Below are positions 8,519 through 18,194 of a DNA stretch of 64,000 nucleotides, in pieces. The stretch covers positions 75,595-139,594 of the forward strand of contig JBBQTB010000010.1 in the NCBI GenBank assembly GCA_038213375.1. The letters run 5' to 3'. The notes under the pieces are model-generated. The model had not been told where the DNA came from, did not search any database, and was given only the letters and a program-made list of their open reading frames with translations. Position 1 is the stretch's first letter; every line of letters begins with the position of its first letter. A program made the position numbers and the translations under genes. This DNA comes from JAAUTT01 sp038213375. Lineage in GTDB: Bacteria > Bacteroidota > Bacteroidia > Bacteroidales > JAAUTT01.

Positions 8519-10414
8519 ATGGAAAAAGTAAATGAACAGAAATTTTATCACCCTACTGCAGAAGTGATTGCCAATGCAACAGTTAAGGATTATGAAAGTT
8601 TATACACCTATTCAATTGAAAACCGGGAAAAATTTTGGGGCGAACAAGCCGAAACGCTTGAATGGTATAAAAAGTGGGATAAAGTTCTTGATGACAGCAA
8701 TCCACCGTTTTACAAATGGTTTGTTGGTGCAAAAACAAACATCATTCAAAATGCATTGGACCGGCATCAAACCACGGCCATCCGAAATAAGCTTGCACTG
8801 ATTTGGGAAGGCGAGCCAGGTGATTTACGAACCTTTTCATATCACGCTCTGAACCGCGAAGTTTGTCAATTTGCCAATGTTCTAAAGAGCATGGGAGTGA
8901 AGAAAGGTGATGTGGTAACCATTTACATGCCTCAAATCCCTGAACAGTTATTTGCCATGTTGGCTTGTGCTAAAATTGGAGCAGCACACAGTGTCGTGTA
9001 TGGCGGATTTAGCCACGAAGCCCTGGCCGATCGTATTAACGATGCAAACAGCCGCGTGGTGATCACAGCTGATGGTGGTTTTCGACGGGGTAAAATTGTT
9101 GAACTCAAAAGTGTGGTAAATAAGGCCATGGAATTGTCTCCTACCATGGAAATTTGCATTACGGTAAAACGCACCGGACAAGATGTTTATATGGAAAATG
9201 GCCGCGATTATTGGTATCATGATCTAAAGGCTCTTCCCATTGCCGGTTACAAATGTGAAACTGAACAGATGGACTCTGGGGATATGTTATTTCTTTTGTA
9301 TACTTCCGGTTCAACCGGGAAGCCCAAAGCACTGGTTCACACACATGGAGGATTTAGCGTTTATACGTCAACCACTTATCGGATGGTGTTCGATATTAAA
9401 CCTGAGGACCGGTATTGGTGTGCTGCAGACCCGGGGTGGATTACCGGACACAGTTATATTGTATATGGCCCACTAATGAATGGCGCCACCATAATGCTTT
9501 ACGAAGGTGCACCTAACCATCCCTATCCCGACAGATGGTGGAAAATGATCGATAAATACGGAATCAACATCTTGTATACTTCTCCAACTGCCATTAGAGG
9601 CCTGATGCGTTTTGGTGAGTCATGGCCCAAAAGAAACGACTTGAGTTCTCTCCGTTTACTTGGCTCTGTGGGTGAGCCCATCAACCCCGAGGCCTGGAAA
9701 TGGTATCACAAGTATATTGGGCAGGAACGATGTCCGATAATGGATACTTGGTGGCAAACAGAAACAGGTGGCTTTATGATCTCTCCTCTACCAATTACTC
9801 CTTTAAAACCGGGTTCTGCAACTAAACCATTTTTTGGGAATGAAGTAGCCGTTGTGGATGATCATGGAAAAGACGTAAAACCGGGAGAAGAAGGCAGTTT
9901 GGTAATAAAATCACCGTGGCCGGGAATGACTGCCGGTGTTTATAACGATCCTAACCGTTTTGTTGATACCTATTGGAGCAAATACAAAGAGCAGGGATGG
10001 TACTTTACAGGCGATTCGGCAAAATTTGATGAAGATGGTTATTTCTGGATTATCGGTCGCGTTGACGATGTGATTAAAGTAAGTGGTTACCGGTTGGGTA
10101 CTGCCGAAATAGAAAGCGTGATGGTAAGCCATCCTTATGTTGCAGAAGCGGCGGCTATTGCCGTACCACATGAGTTAAAGGGCAATGGTATTCACATTTT
10201 TGTTATTCTGAAAAAAGGATTTGACGGTTCCAAAGAGCTTGAGACCGAAATGGTAAACTTTGTAGCGGAACATATGGGGCCAATTGCAAGACCCGAAGAG
10301 GTGAAAGTTGTAGATTCGTTGCCCAAAACCCGAAGCGGCAAAATTATGAGAAGGGTGCTAAAAGCAAGGGTTCTCGGCTTGCCGGAAGGCGATTTGAGTA
10401 CGTTGGAGGAATAA
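8519..10414 (+). CDS. acs: Acetyl-coenzyme A synthetase
   Basis: AMP-forming acetate-CoA ligase that converts acetate, ATP and CoA to acetyl-CoA. The adenylation motif LYTSGSTGKPKALVH lies near residues 259-272. The acetate-pocket motif DTWWQTETGG is near 407; the second Trp of this block is the residue that limits acyl length in characterised Acs. Hinge motif YFTGDSAKFDEDGYFWIIGR is followed by VDDVIKVSGYRLGTAEIES. Near the C-terminus PKTRSGKIMRR holds the catalytic lysine that is acetylation-controlled in many bacteria. At 631 residues it is close to the family norm. The gene has a 200-base upstream gap and appears monocistronic. Confidence 0.96.
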   Translation: MEKVNEQKFYHPTAEVIANATVKDYESLYTYSIENREKFWGEQAETLEWYKKWDKVLDDSNPPFYKWFVGAKTNIIQNALDRHQTTAIRNKLALIWEGEPGDLRTFSYHALNREVCQFANVLKSMGVKKGDVVTIYMPQIPEQLFAMLACAKIGAAHSVVYGGFSHEALADRINDANSRVVITADGGFRRGKIVELKSVVNKAMELSPTMEICITVKRTGQDVYMENGRDYWYHDLKALPIAGYKCETEQMDSGDMLFLLYTSGSTGKPKALVHTHGGFSVYTSTTYRMVFDIKPEDRYWCAADPGWITGHSYIVYGPLMNGATIMLYEGAPNHPYPDRWWKMIDKYGINILYTSPTAIRGLMRFGESWPKRNDLSSLRLLGSVGEPINPEAWKWYHKYIGQERCPIMDTWWQTETGGFMISPLPITPLKPGSATKPFFGNEVAVVDDHGKDVKPGEEGSLVIKSPWPGMTAGVYNDPNRFVDTYWSKYKEQGWYFTGDSAKFDEDGYFWIIGRVDDVIKVSGYRLGTAEIESVMVSHPYVAEAAAIAVPHELKGNGIHIFVILKKGFDGSKELETEMVNFVAEHMGPIARPEEVKVVDSLPKTRSGKIMRRVLKARVLGLPEGDLSTLEE

Positions 10415-10477
10415 TGGCTCCGCCGCCGTTTGCGTGAATTGTGAAGCAACCGATGAAATCAATTGCGTAACGCGAGT

Positions 10478-10494
10478 GCGGATTTGTAATCCGT
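10478..10494. repeat. REP-like palindrome near a RAYT remnant
   Basis: A perfect 6-bp stem CGGATT / AATCCG with a TGT loop lies at 10479-10493. It sits 155 bases upstream of a decayed RAYT gene, where such transposases usually have their cognate palindromes. One copy only was found in this window. Confidence 0.4.
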
Positions 10495-10648
10495 TCTTAT
10501 TTTAACCCCCTGATAAGCTTAGGTTATAAAGTTGAAGGCGGCTAAGCTTACCGTCTCGCTGCGCTTGCTGTTTCCGGCTTCCAACCGCCACAAACAAAAT
10601 TACAGTGCATAAAAAGAAGGTACGCAGCAAAAAGCATATATTTGCAGG

Positions 10649-10972
10649 ATGCCAACAGGTTATCAGATAACGGAACAACGCACGCCATTCCGCCAGAAGC
10701 CATACAGATAATTTAAGTGGCACGCTCCGTGATTTTAAAAGCTATACCAGCAAATAGTATTTAAAACTTATTGATTCTGAAGCTGAAAGCAGGCGTTATT
10801 GGATTCTTGAGGTTTTTTGGAAAGCAGCCTGTAAACATGAACGAAACAGCCAATATCAATTTTGGACACACGAAAACCATGCCGGGCAATTATGGTTTGA
10901 AGATTTTATCTGTCGAAAAATATATTAATATTCATATAAATCCGTTACGAGCCGGAGTTTTATTACTTTTCA
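10649..10972 (+). pseudogene. Degraded REP-associated (Y1/IS200-like) transposase
   Basis: The segment begins with an ATG reading MPTGYQITEQ, a typical RAYT N-terminus. It then jumps, with a frame change, to SHTDNLSGTLRDFKSYTSK (about 10698-10754). A TAG stop interrupts at 10755-10757. The same frame continues with LIDSEAESRRYWILEVFWK and FWTHENHAGQLWFEDF. A last frame change gives YINIHINPLRAGV. These blocks are in the order of Bacteroidota RAYT proteins, but the middle with the HUH metal motif and much of the N-terminal domain is deleted. The gene is dead. A TATATTTG -7-like element lies directly before the ATG and an intact hairpin terminator directly after the remnant. Confidence 0.8.
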
Positions 10973-11005
10973 GCCAAAGCATTTGTAGGTGCTTTGGCTT
11001 TTTTT
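10972..11005 (+). terminator. Rho-independent terminator
   Basis: AGCCAAAGC (10972-10980) pairs perfectly with GCTTTGGCT (10991-10999) across a 10-base loop. A run of seven T follows. It probably belonged to the decayed transposase and now insulates the next gene. Confidence 0.85.
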
Positions 11006-11110
11006 ATGCAAGTTTCAAAAACTTTCGCTTCCCCTTTTGATTCCGCAAAGTTATTTTTAACTTGACCATCTTAAAATTAGTGCCTTTTCGGACCTTATAA
11101 TTTATTTAGT

Positions 11111-13123
11111 ATGAAACGATTTTTTGTTTGGTTTTTCATCCTTGCCATCCTTGGGAGCATTGGGCTCACCGTATGGCATTTCTTAAGCCCCTACAAACAG
11201 ATTGAACTATTTAGTTCAGTTCCAGATAAACCTGTTTTTATCATTGAAATTGACAACTCGTATAAAACCTGGGAAACCCTTACCAAAAGCAAGGTATGGG
11301 GACAATTGAAGAAGCATCAGCTTTTTTCGCAGGCCGCTGAAGGTATCGACATGCTTGACACACTTATTCAAAGTAATGGAAAACTTGCACAATACATTGG
11401 TTCCCGTAGTTTAGTAATTTCAATGCATATTGTTCAGCAGGGCACAACTGATTTTGTGTATGCACTTGATTTAAGACGCGCCTCAAAACTTTTGACCATT
11501 AAAAATTTTTTAAATGGAGTTTTAGACTCAAAATTTAATGTAAAAAACTACGAATACAATGCGTTAACTGTTTACAAAATTGACGATACTAAAACGCAGC
11601 AAACACTTCACCTGTATTTCAAGCATAACCTGATGGTGGCTTCCTATAGCCAGAAACTTATTGAAAAATCCATCGATCAGGTAGATCATCCCAAATTGAC
11701 TGAAGACAAAAATTTTCTTGATATTCGGGATCGCATTAAAGGCGAAGGTTTGTTGCGCTTTTATGTAAACTATGCCCAGCTTGATAATTATACCAATGGA
11801 ATGCTTACAGCACCCGATTCGGACATTCGCCAGATAAGCAAGAGTTTATTCTATACAGGTCTGGCATTAAATATCGAAAATGATAACCTTATTCGTTGTG
11901 AAGGGTTTACTAATTTTAATGATTCGATTATTTCAAGCATTCGTGCCATGAGTAAATCAGGTTCCGGAAGAACAGGACTGGCAGAGGTGCTTCCAATTCA
12001 AACGGCTTCATCTGTGTCGCTTGGCTTCGACAGATTTACCGAATATTTCGATAATCTGATGGACAATATGAAGGAAGTAAAAAAGTCATACAACGAATAT
12101 CAGGCTAACATCAAACAAGCAGAAACCTTTTTGAAGATTGATGTTCGAAAGAATATCATGAGCTGGATTGGCGACGAAGCAGCCATGGTGCATTTACCAC
12201 CTATGGGTTTAGGCAAAAACAATGAGTTTGCCGTTTTCCTGAAAACCCGCGACTTGGATGATGCCAAAAAGAATCTGGATTTTGTTATGAATCAGGTTCG
12301 AAAAAGATCTCCTGCCACATTCGAACAAGTGGAATACAACGGTTATTTTATAAACTACCTTTCCATGAAGGGTTTTTTTCGTATGCTTCTGGGAAAGTAC
12401 TTCCAAAAGCTTGAAAAACCATACTTTACATACATAGGTGACTATGTGGTATTCAGTAATCATCCCCAAACACTTAAGGTGATTATTGATGGTTTTGCCA
12501 AAAAACAGTTACTAACCAATTTACCTGATTATAAAGCGTTTGTGAGTACATTCACCCGTAGTTCCAATTTTTTGATGCTGATAAACACATCCCAATTCCT
12601 TCAGAGTCTGCATGGGTCGGTAAATGCATCTACCTGGAGTGAGTTTCAGAAAAACAAGGAATATATTGTAAGTTTCCCTTATATGGGCTTTCAATTGGAC
12701 AAAGATGGATCGCTGTTTAAGACCCGGTTTAACGTTGCCTTTACCGGAATGGCCTTGCCTCCACTTGAGACGATCATCCCTGATTCCGCAAATCTTACCG
12801 ATACCGATACCGTCAAGGTTACAAAGGCAAGCGATGTAAAAGCAGATATAACAAAAATGCTAACCCAGGCTGAAGACTATATTCCCGATGACATAAAAGC
12901 GCCTGAATACAAAGAAAACTACGACAATGAACAGTTAAAAGTGATTTTTGTATTGAGGGATGGTTTTCGACATGGTGATTATAAAGAGTACTACGAAAAC
13001 GGATCAATAAAAATAAAAGGGCAATATCGGCGTGATCACAAAGATGGTGTTTGGAAAATTTATTCTACAGATGGGAAACTCATTCAAAAAGTGAAGTTTA
13101 ACGATGGTAAAATAAAGGAATAG
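11111..13123 (+). CDS. DUF3352-like envelope protein with C-terminal MORN-like repeats
   Basis: The protein has 670 residues. One N-terminal membrane anchor (FFVWFFILAILGSIGLTVW) places the rest in the periplasm. The bulk (about 30-560) resembles DUF3352 proteins, with repeated strand-helix units such as LFSSVPDKPVFIIEIDN and ENIMSWIGDEAAM-like sequence (KNIMSWIGDEAAMVHLPP). Residues about 600-670 hold two or three YwqK/MORN-type repeats: DGFRHGDYKEYYENGSIKIKG, then QYRRDHKDGVWKIYSTDGKL. Neither part has an assigned biochemical role here. It sits 88 bases before ccsBA on the same strand, which allows but does not prove a shared transcript. Confidence 0.65.
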   Translation: MKRFFVWFFILAILGSIGLTVWHFLSPYKQIELFSSVPDKPVFIIEIDNSYKTWETLTKSKVWGQLKKHQLFSQAAEGIDMLDTLIQSNGKLAQYIGSRSLVISMHIVQQGTTDFVYALDLRRASKLLTIKNFLNGVLDSKFNVKNYEYNALTVYKIDDTKTQQTLHLYFKHNLMVASYSQKLIEKSIDQVDHPKLTEDKNFLDIRDRIKGEGLLRFYVNYAQLDNYTNGMLTAPDSDIRQISKSLFYTGLALNIENDNLIRCEGFTNFNDSIISSIRAMSKSGSGRTGLAEVLPIQTASSVSLGFDRFTEYFDNLMDNMKEVKKSYNEYQANIKQAETFLKIDVRKNIMSWIGDEAAMVHLPPMGLGKNNEFAVFLKTRDLDDAKKNLDFVMNQVRKRSPATFEQVEYNGYFINYLSMKGFFRMLLGKYFQKLEKPYFTYIGDYVVFSNHPQTLKVIIDGFAKKQLLTNLPDYKAFVSTFTRSSNFLMLINTSQFLQSLHGSVNASTWSEFQKNKEYIVSFPYMGFQLDKDGSLFKTRFNVAFTGMALPPLETIIPDSANLTDTDTVKVTKASDVKADITKMLTQAEDYIPDDIKAPEYKENYDNEQLKVIFVLRDGFRHGDYKEYYENGSIKIKGQYRRDHKDGVWKIYSTDGKLIQKVKFNDGKIKE

Positions 13124-13211
13124 GATAATTGTCTTACACCCTCACATCGAACCAAGATGAAGTTTTATTGTTTCTAGTTTTTATGAACTATCACTAATCA
13201 ATAAAAAAAGA

Positions 13212-16200
13212 ATGAACAAGCTCTTTTCTTTTTTATTTTCTACTCGACTGATGGGAGCTCTTTTGCTTATTTTTGGATTTTCCATTGGTATTGCCACATT
13301 CATTGAAAATGATTTTGGAAGTTCTACGGCTCGGGCAATGGTATATCATTCCCGTTGGTTTGAGGTGATGCTTTTTCTGGGCATGATAAACCTTATCGGG
13401 ACAATTATTATCCATAAATTGTATCGAAAAGAAAAACTGTCGATATTCATTTTTCATTTTGCATTTCTGTTTATCCTAATGGGATCGGCCATTACCCATT
13501 TCTTTGGCTATGAGGGTGTAATGCATATTCGTGAGGGCAATACATCACAAGAGTTAATCACAGAACGAACTTATTTTTCCGCCACCGCAATAGTTAATAA
13601 TCAAACTGCTGAGGCTAGCAAACCTGCCATTTTCTCGGCTATGTCCGACAATAATTTTAAACTATCACTCAATCCTGGTGGTAGACCTGTTTCGGTGGAA
13701 TGTGTTGAATATATTCAAAATGCCGAACAAGCCCTTATTGAAGATCCTTACGGTAAGCCTACGTTGGAACTTGTGATTGCCGGAGGAACTGGAAGCAGAC
13801 AATTGGTTTTTCTAACTGAAAAACAAACGGGTAAGATCGGCGGCCTTGTTTTTAGTCTTAACGATAGCACTAATCGCGACGGTGTATCGATCATATTTGA
13901 CAATAAAGGTCTGCGGTTTTCCTCTGCCGTTGAAACAATTACCGTAAGTATGTCAGACCAATTAGTTGATACCCTCAAAAAAAATCAAACCCATCCTTTC
14001 CAGCTTCTCAACTTATACCATTTTGGAGGGTTGCAAGTGGTAGCAAAGTCATTTTTGATGAAAGGTAAGGTTGATGCAATTGCATCAAAAGAGGCCAAAC
14101 CTGAGCAGAATTCTGATGCGCTACGTTTGAAAATTACATCGGGTGACGAATCAAAAACCATCCTTTACATGGCAGCACGAACTGGTCAGAACGAATCTAT
14201 GAGAGTGCAGTTGAAAGATGCTCTTGTGCACGTTTACTATGGTGCAAGGGCTGTTACTCTACCCTTTTCTGTACATCTCAAGAAATTCATTCTTGAGCAT
14301 TATCCGGGCTCCGAAAGTCCTGCTTGGTTCGAAAGTATGGTGAATGTGCAGGAAGGCGACAAATTATTGCAAGACCAGCGGATATATATGAACCACATTT
14401 TATCGTATGGTGGATACCGGTTTTATCAGTCATCCTACGATACCGACGGCAAAGGAACCATTCTATCGGTAAACCACGATTACTGGGGATCGTTTATAAC
14501 CTACTTTGGCTATCTTTTATTAGCTATTGGTATGATTTGGAGCCTTGTAAATCCAAATAGTTATTTTAGGAAACTTTCTATTGAACTGGCTCGTCTACGC
14601 GAAATACGTAAGTCAACCATGGCGGTATTGCTTTTTGTGTTTCTTCCAATTGCAGGAATACAGGCACAAACTATTCCGGATAGCGTTAAAATTGACAAAA
14701 ACCATGCAGCCAAATTTGGCCAAGTACTCATTCAGGATCCCGGAGGACGGATAAAACCGGTTAGTTCGCTTAGTTCAGAATTTCTTCGAAAAATATGCCG
14801 AAGCGATAATCTACTCGATCAAAACAGCGACCAAGTGCTTGTAGGAATGCTTGTTTATCCAGGATTCTGGCAAGGAGTGCCTATGATTCGGGTTTCGCAC
14901 CCCGACATTCTGAATATTCTTCACATCAAGGGAAAACTTGCTTCTTTTAACAACATTATTAATTATCAATCGAAGGATCACGAATATAAACTAGCCAGGT
15001 ATGTGCAGCAAGCGTATCAGAAAAAACCCGGGGAACGCAATAAATTCGATAACGAAATTATCAAGTTCGACGAGCGCGTGAACCTCTGTTATATGGTGTA
15101 TACAGGCGAATTTCTGCGGCTGTTCCCCAAGGAGGGTGATCCTTCCAAAACGTGGGTTTCGCCAGGTCATACAACAGGCGTTTTTAAGGGTACGGATTCC
15201 TTATTTGTCGAGAAATTTTTTCCTTGGTATGCTCAATCTGTAATGGAAAGTTCCCACAATGGCAATTGGCAACAGGCCAACGAGGTAGTGGGATATCTCC
15301 ATAAGTTTCAACAGAAATTTGGAGGAGACATTATTCCTTCCGACTTTAAAATTAAGCTGGAAACATGGTACGCCAACCTGAATATTTTTGACCGTATCAG
15401 TTCTGTTTATGGATTAATAGGTTTTCTACTTTTGGTTCTTCAGTTGTGGTCGGTATTTCGTCCGCGATTAAATCTGAAACCTTACATGCGAATCGCCATT
15501 GCAATTATTGTTGTATGTTTTGTATTTCATCTTGCAGGTTTGGCAGCACGATGGTACATTGCCGGTCACGCTCCATGGAGTAATGCTTACGAATCGCTCA
15601 TTTACATTGCATTTGCTACGGTATTGGCAGGTATTCTTTTCTCTCGCACCTCAGCAATAACTCTTTCGGCAACTTCGCTATTAGCATGGCTGATTCTTTT
15701 TGTGGCACATCTCAACTGGATGGATCCAGAGATTACCAACCTGGTTCCGGTGCTTAATTCATATTGGTTGGTTGTGCATGTGGCGATTATCACGGCAAGT
15801 TACGGATTTATGGCATTAGGAGCTTTGCTGGCTTTTCTAAACCTTATATTGATGGTATTGCAAACACCTCATAATATAAAAACTTCAAAGGATATTATTA
15901 AAGAACTTACATTGGTTATAGAAATGACTCTCATTATTGGGTTGTATATGCTTACCATTGGCACTTTCCTTGGAGGAGTATGGGCCAACGAATCGTGGGG
16001 CCGTTATTGGGGCTGGGATTCGAAAGAAACCTGGGCATTGGTATCTGTATTAATCTACGCTTTCGTTTCGCATGTCCGGATGATTCCCGGGATGAAAGGA
16101 ACTTATACTTTTAATTTGTTAGCTCTTGTCGCATTTAGCTCGATTATCATGACCTATTTTGGAGTGAATTTCTACCTGTCGGGGTTGCATTCCTATGCCA

Positions 16201-16310
16201 AGGGCGATCCAATACCTGTTCCGGTATTTGTTTATTACAGCATTGTTACTGTTGCATTGGTCGCTGTTTTGGCATGGTGGAAGCAGAAAAAAGTTACCGC
16301 GATAAGTTAA
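13212..16310 (+). CDS. ccsBA: Fused cytochrome c synthase CcsBA (ResB-ResC)
   Basis: System II cytochrome c biogenesis: CcsBA moves heme across the inner membrane and attaches it to apocytochrome CXXCH motifs. The 1032-residue protein starts with a ResB/CcsB-like part: several TM helices in the first 110 residues and a large periplasmic region, then another TM around 430. A second hydrophobic segment at about 475-490 (AVLLFVFLPIAGIQAQ) precedes a second periplasmic insert. The C-terminal third is CcsA, with about eight TM helices and the tryptophan-rich heme-handling motif WGRYWGWDSKETWAL near 929-943. Fusion of both halves is common in Bacteroidota and Epsilonproteobacteria. Confidence 0.93.
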   Translation: MNKLFSFLFSTRLMGALLLIFGFSIGIATFIENDFGSSTARAMVYHSRWFEVMLFLGMINLIGTIIIHKLYRKEKLSIFIFHFAFLFILMGSAITHFFGYEGVMHIREGNTSQELITERTYFSATAIVNNQTAEASKPAIFSAMSDNNFKLSLNPGGRPVSVECVEYIQNAEQALIEDPYGKPTLELVIAGGTGSRQLVFLTEKQTGKIGGLVFSLNDSTNRDGVSIIFDNKGLRFSSAVETITVSMSDQLVDTLKKNQTHPFQLLNLYHFGGLQVVAKSFLMKGKVDAIASKEAKPEQNSDALRLKITSGDESKTILYMAARTGQNESMRVQLKDALVHVYYGARAVTLPFSVHLKKFILEHYPGSESPAWFESMVNVQEGDKLLQDQRIYMNHILSYGGYRFYQSSYDTDGKGTILSVNHDYWGSFITYFGYLLLAIGMIWSLVNPNSYFRKLSIELARLREIRKSTMAVLLFVFLPIAGIQAQTIPDSVKIDKNHAAKFGQVLIQDPGGRIKPVSSLSSEFLRKICRSDNLLDQNSDQVLVGMLVYPGFWQGVPMIRVSHPDILNILHIKGKLASFNNIINYQSKDHEYKLARYVQQAYQKKPGERNKFDNEIIKFDERVNLCYMVYTGEFLRLFPKEGDPSKTWVSPGHTTGVFKGTDSLFVEKFFPWYAQSVMESSHNGNWQQANEVVGYLHKFQQKFGGDIIPSDFKIKLETWYANLNIFDRISSVYGLIGFLLLVLQLWSVFRPRLNLKPYMRIAIAIIVVCFVFHLAGLAARWYIAGHAPWSNAYESLIYIAFATVLAGILFSRTSAITLSATSLLAWLILFVAHLNWMDPEITNLVPVLNSYWLVVHVAIITASYGFMALGALLAFLNLILMVLQTPHNIKTSKDIIKELTLVIEMTLIIGLYMLTIGTFLGGVWANESWGRYWGWDSKETWALVSVLIYAFVSHVRMIPGMKGTYTFNLLALVAFSSIIMTYFGVNFYLSGLHSYAKGDPIPVPVFVYYSIVTVALVAVLAWWKQKKVTAIS

Positions 16311-16370
16311 AGACGACTTCCCAATTGATCGGAATATGACGGTTAAAAAGGTTGTTTTAAAAGTCACTTG

Positions 16371-16466
16371 GTAGTAAACGCTTTAAGATTCTTCGAACTC
16401 TGACAGGTTATGAACTAACCGTTTACTTCTGACCTGACAGTGTCGAAGACCTGTCAAAGTCTCTTT
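16371..16466. repeat. Intergenic inverted repeat with CCTGTCAGG-type words
   Basis: AGTAAACG near 16371 pairs with CGTTTACT near 16420. CTTCGA at 16391-16396 pairs with TCGAAG at 16443-16448, with CTGACAGGT and ACCTGACAG words between them. Similar words form the longer palindrome at 22833-22883. It lies between the convergent ends of ccsBA and the 16556 gene. I infer a dispersed intergenic element that may also act as a terminator. Confidence 0.5.
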
Positions 16467-16496
16467 TTATAAGCCATCAATATTAAAACAGGCAAA

Positions 16497-16539
16497 GCCT
16501 GCAATGATATTTTAGACTTAGGGAGAACCTTAGCCGAAC
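16497..16539 (+). repeat. 43-bp direct repeat, copy A
   Basis: This 43-base segment begins GCCTGCAATGATAT and ends CCTTAGCCGAAC. It aligns without gaps, 32 of 43 positions, to 19904-19946 in the same orientation. The two copies bracket the five-gene YidD-like module. Confidence 0.55.
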
Positions 16540-16555
16540 GTGAAATGACTTTTTA

Positions 16556-17413
16556 TTATTTTTTGGTATTTGCAATTAATTCGAGTGTATCTTCGTAAGC
16601 CTTACTCCGATGGATGGCACGTTTCTGGATGGCAATATTTTCTGCACGCACATATCCCCCTTGATAGTATCTCTGAAACCAGGGCATTACTGTAAAAAAA
16701 GCGTCGTAAATGGTTTGGTGAATGGCTATCCTGGCTCCCAAAAATGCTAATGCAGAGGTGAGTAATACCGAGTTGATACCATTTCGAATATCCCCTGCAT
16801 AAAACTGCCCTAACCCAGGGAAACACATACTTAAAATTGATGCGGTTTTAGGGTTTGGCTTATAAAAATTCTTTTTGTTATCAAATATCAGAACGATTTT
16901 TTTGCGAGTAACCGAGTCTCCAGACTCAATACAATTGACAAAACTTGCTTTTGAATTTGTAAAATCCTCCATACCAAAATAACATATTCCCACTAAAAGC
17001 TCCTTCTTGTAATAATCTTCACCCGTTATCGTATCATTTATCGATAATATATCAGCTAATGCTAATGCAAAATCGTGCATATAAATCATACATTCAACTT
17101 TGCTAAAAAGAGCATTATTCTTTAAGTGATCATTAGTATACGAGAAATACGCTTTATCATAAAATCCGGCAGCTTGTTCGAATTGCTTGAGATTCTGAAA
17201 GCAAGTGCCGATATGATCATATACTTCAGGCTCGGCATTGGAATCGAAAAATAGAAACCTCTGATACTCTTTCAGAGCCAGAGAATAATTGCCCAGCCTG
17301 AATTGCTGGTCAGCCACATCAAGCACCTGCGGAAGTGACTGTGCTCCGGCTATGAGAAAGCTAACTTTAAAAACCAGAATAAATAATATCCTGCGAGCGT
17401 TTATAGAGACCAT
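16556..17413 (-). CDS. TPR protein with C-terminal PGLGQ membrane hairpin
   Basis: This is an exported or membrane-bound protein of 285 residues with unknown role. A signal-like N-terminus (ILFILVFKVSFLIAGAQS) is followed by TPR-like helices at about 33-100 (ADQQFRLGNYSLALKEYQRFL; HIGTCFQNLKQFEQAAGFYDKA) and 135-165. Residues 188-232 contain ASILSMCFPGLGQFYAGD, a proline-glycine-rich turn followed by a hydrophobic helix, as in TM2/DUF5683-like membrane hairpins. The upstream gene (17367-18194) encodes a paralog with the same order of parts. Its start overlaps that gene's end by 47 bases, so translation is probably coupled. It is the last gene of the module. Confidence 0.7.
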   Translation of the reverse strand: MVSINARRILFILVFKVSFLIAGAQSLPQVLDVADQQFRLGNYSLALKEYQRFLFFDSNAEPEVYDHIGTCFQNLKQFEQAAGFYDKAYFSYTNDHLKNNALFSKVECMIYMHDFALALADILSINDTITGEDYYKKELLVGICYFGMEDFTNSKASFVNCIESGDSVTRKKIVLIFDNKKNFYKPNPKTASILSMCFPGLGQFYAGDIRNGINSVLLTSALAFLGARIAIHQTIYDAFFTVMPWFQRYYQGGYVRAENIAIQKRAIHRSKAYEDTLELIANTKK

Positions 17414-18194
17414 TATTTGCTTTTTTATTGCGTCTTACTGCCGATTTCCAAGATCCATAAATATTTCCAAGATAAAACCCGGTTCCGATGCCTCCAAAAA
17501 TCCATCCATGAGCATTATCAACACCGTATTTTGAAAAGCCCCGATAGGCTTGCCATGAGTTAGCGGCAACAAAAAAGAATGCAATAAGCCCATCTTTCCA
17601 ATATCCTGTATAAACTTTGCCCGAACCAGGCAGGATAGTAGAGAAAGTAGCTGCCAGAAAAGGGCTTTTGTACCGAATTGCAAGCGCTTCTTTGGTAATT
17701 GTACTGAATCGTGGATCGAGACCCTGATTGTGTTGAAGCAACGAATCGGATTTGCTCCATTTACGACCGAGAAGATAGATGCATTCCTGATAATGCAGCT
17801 TTGTTGGCAATTCCAACCGGATACTCTGGTCAATGAAACTTTGAGCAGAAGACAAATTTTCCTGAAGCAGTTTTATTTTAATAAACTCTACAGAAATAGA
17901 ATTGGTTAGTGAAAACAAACTGTCGGAAAAAAAATCGGCAAACCGCTTTTCAGCGAAGGTATAGTTATTACTTAGCCGATAACATTGTATTAGCGATAGT
18001 TTATAGTTCAAATTTGATGGAACCATAATCACCAGCCTTTCATATTCCTGAGAAGCCAGATTAAACTGATGTGTTTTAAAAAGGTAATCGGTAAACTTAA
18101 AGGTATTCGTTTCATCAAACAGGTTTTGCGAAAAGAGCTGAAACGAACAAAACATGCCCGCTAAAACCAAAATAATCTTATTCAACCGGATCAT
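17367..18194 (-). CDS. TPR-like protein with LPGSG membrane hairpin (paralog of next gene)
   Basis: The chosen start gives a clean signal peptide, MIRLNKIILVLAGMFCSFQLFSQ; an ATG 30 bases upstream (18224) is also open. The helical part (about 35-150) looks TPR-like: LASQEYERLVIMVPSNLNYKLS and FAEKRFADFF. It is followed by SPFLAATFSTILPGSGKVYTG, then a hydrophobic stretch DGLIAFFFVAANSWQAY and a second one at WIFGGIGTGFYLGNIYG. The architecture matches the downstream gene, although sequence identity looks low. It overlaps the YidD-like gene by 17 bases. Its function is unknown; a role in envelope assembly is inferred only from company. Confidence 0.7.
   Translation of the reverse strand: MIRLNKIILVLAGMFCSFQLFSQNLFDETNTFKFTDYLFKTHQFNLASQEYERLVIMVPSNLNYKLSLIQCYRLSNNYTFAEKRFADFFSDSLFSLTNSISVEFIKIKLLQENLSSAQSFIDQSIRLELPTKLHYQECIYLLGRKWSKSDSLLQHNQGLDPRFSTITKEALAIRYKSPFLAATFSTILPGSGKVYTGYWKDGLIAFFFVAANSWQAYRGFSKYGVDNAHGWIFGGIGTGFYLGNIYGSWKSAVRRNKKANNGLYKRSQDIIYSGF

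Noticed and set aside
10502..10723. A 73-codon minus-strand frame in the acs-DUF3352 gap
   Set aside because: It overlaps the RAYT remnant on the other strand and matches nothing I know.
10771..11040. An 89-codon open frame on the plus strand
   Set aside because: It covers the end of the decayed RAYT and runs through the terminator. Only its NPLRAGV part is related to a real protein.
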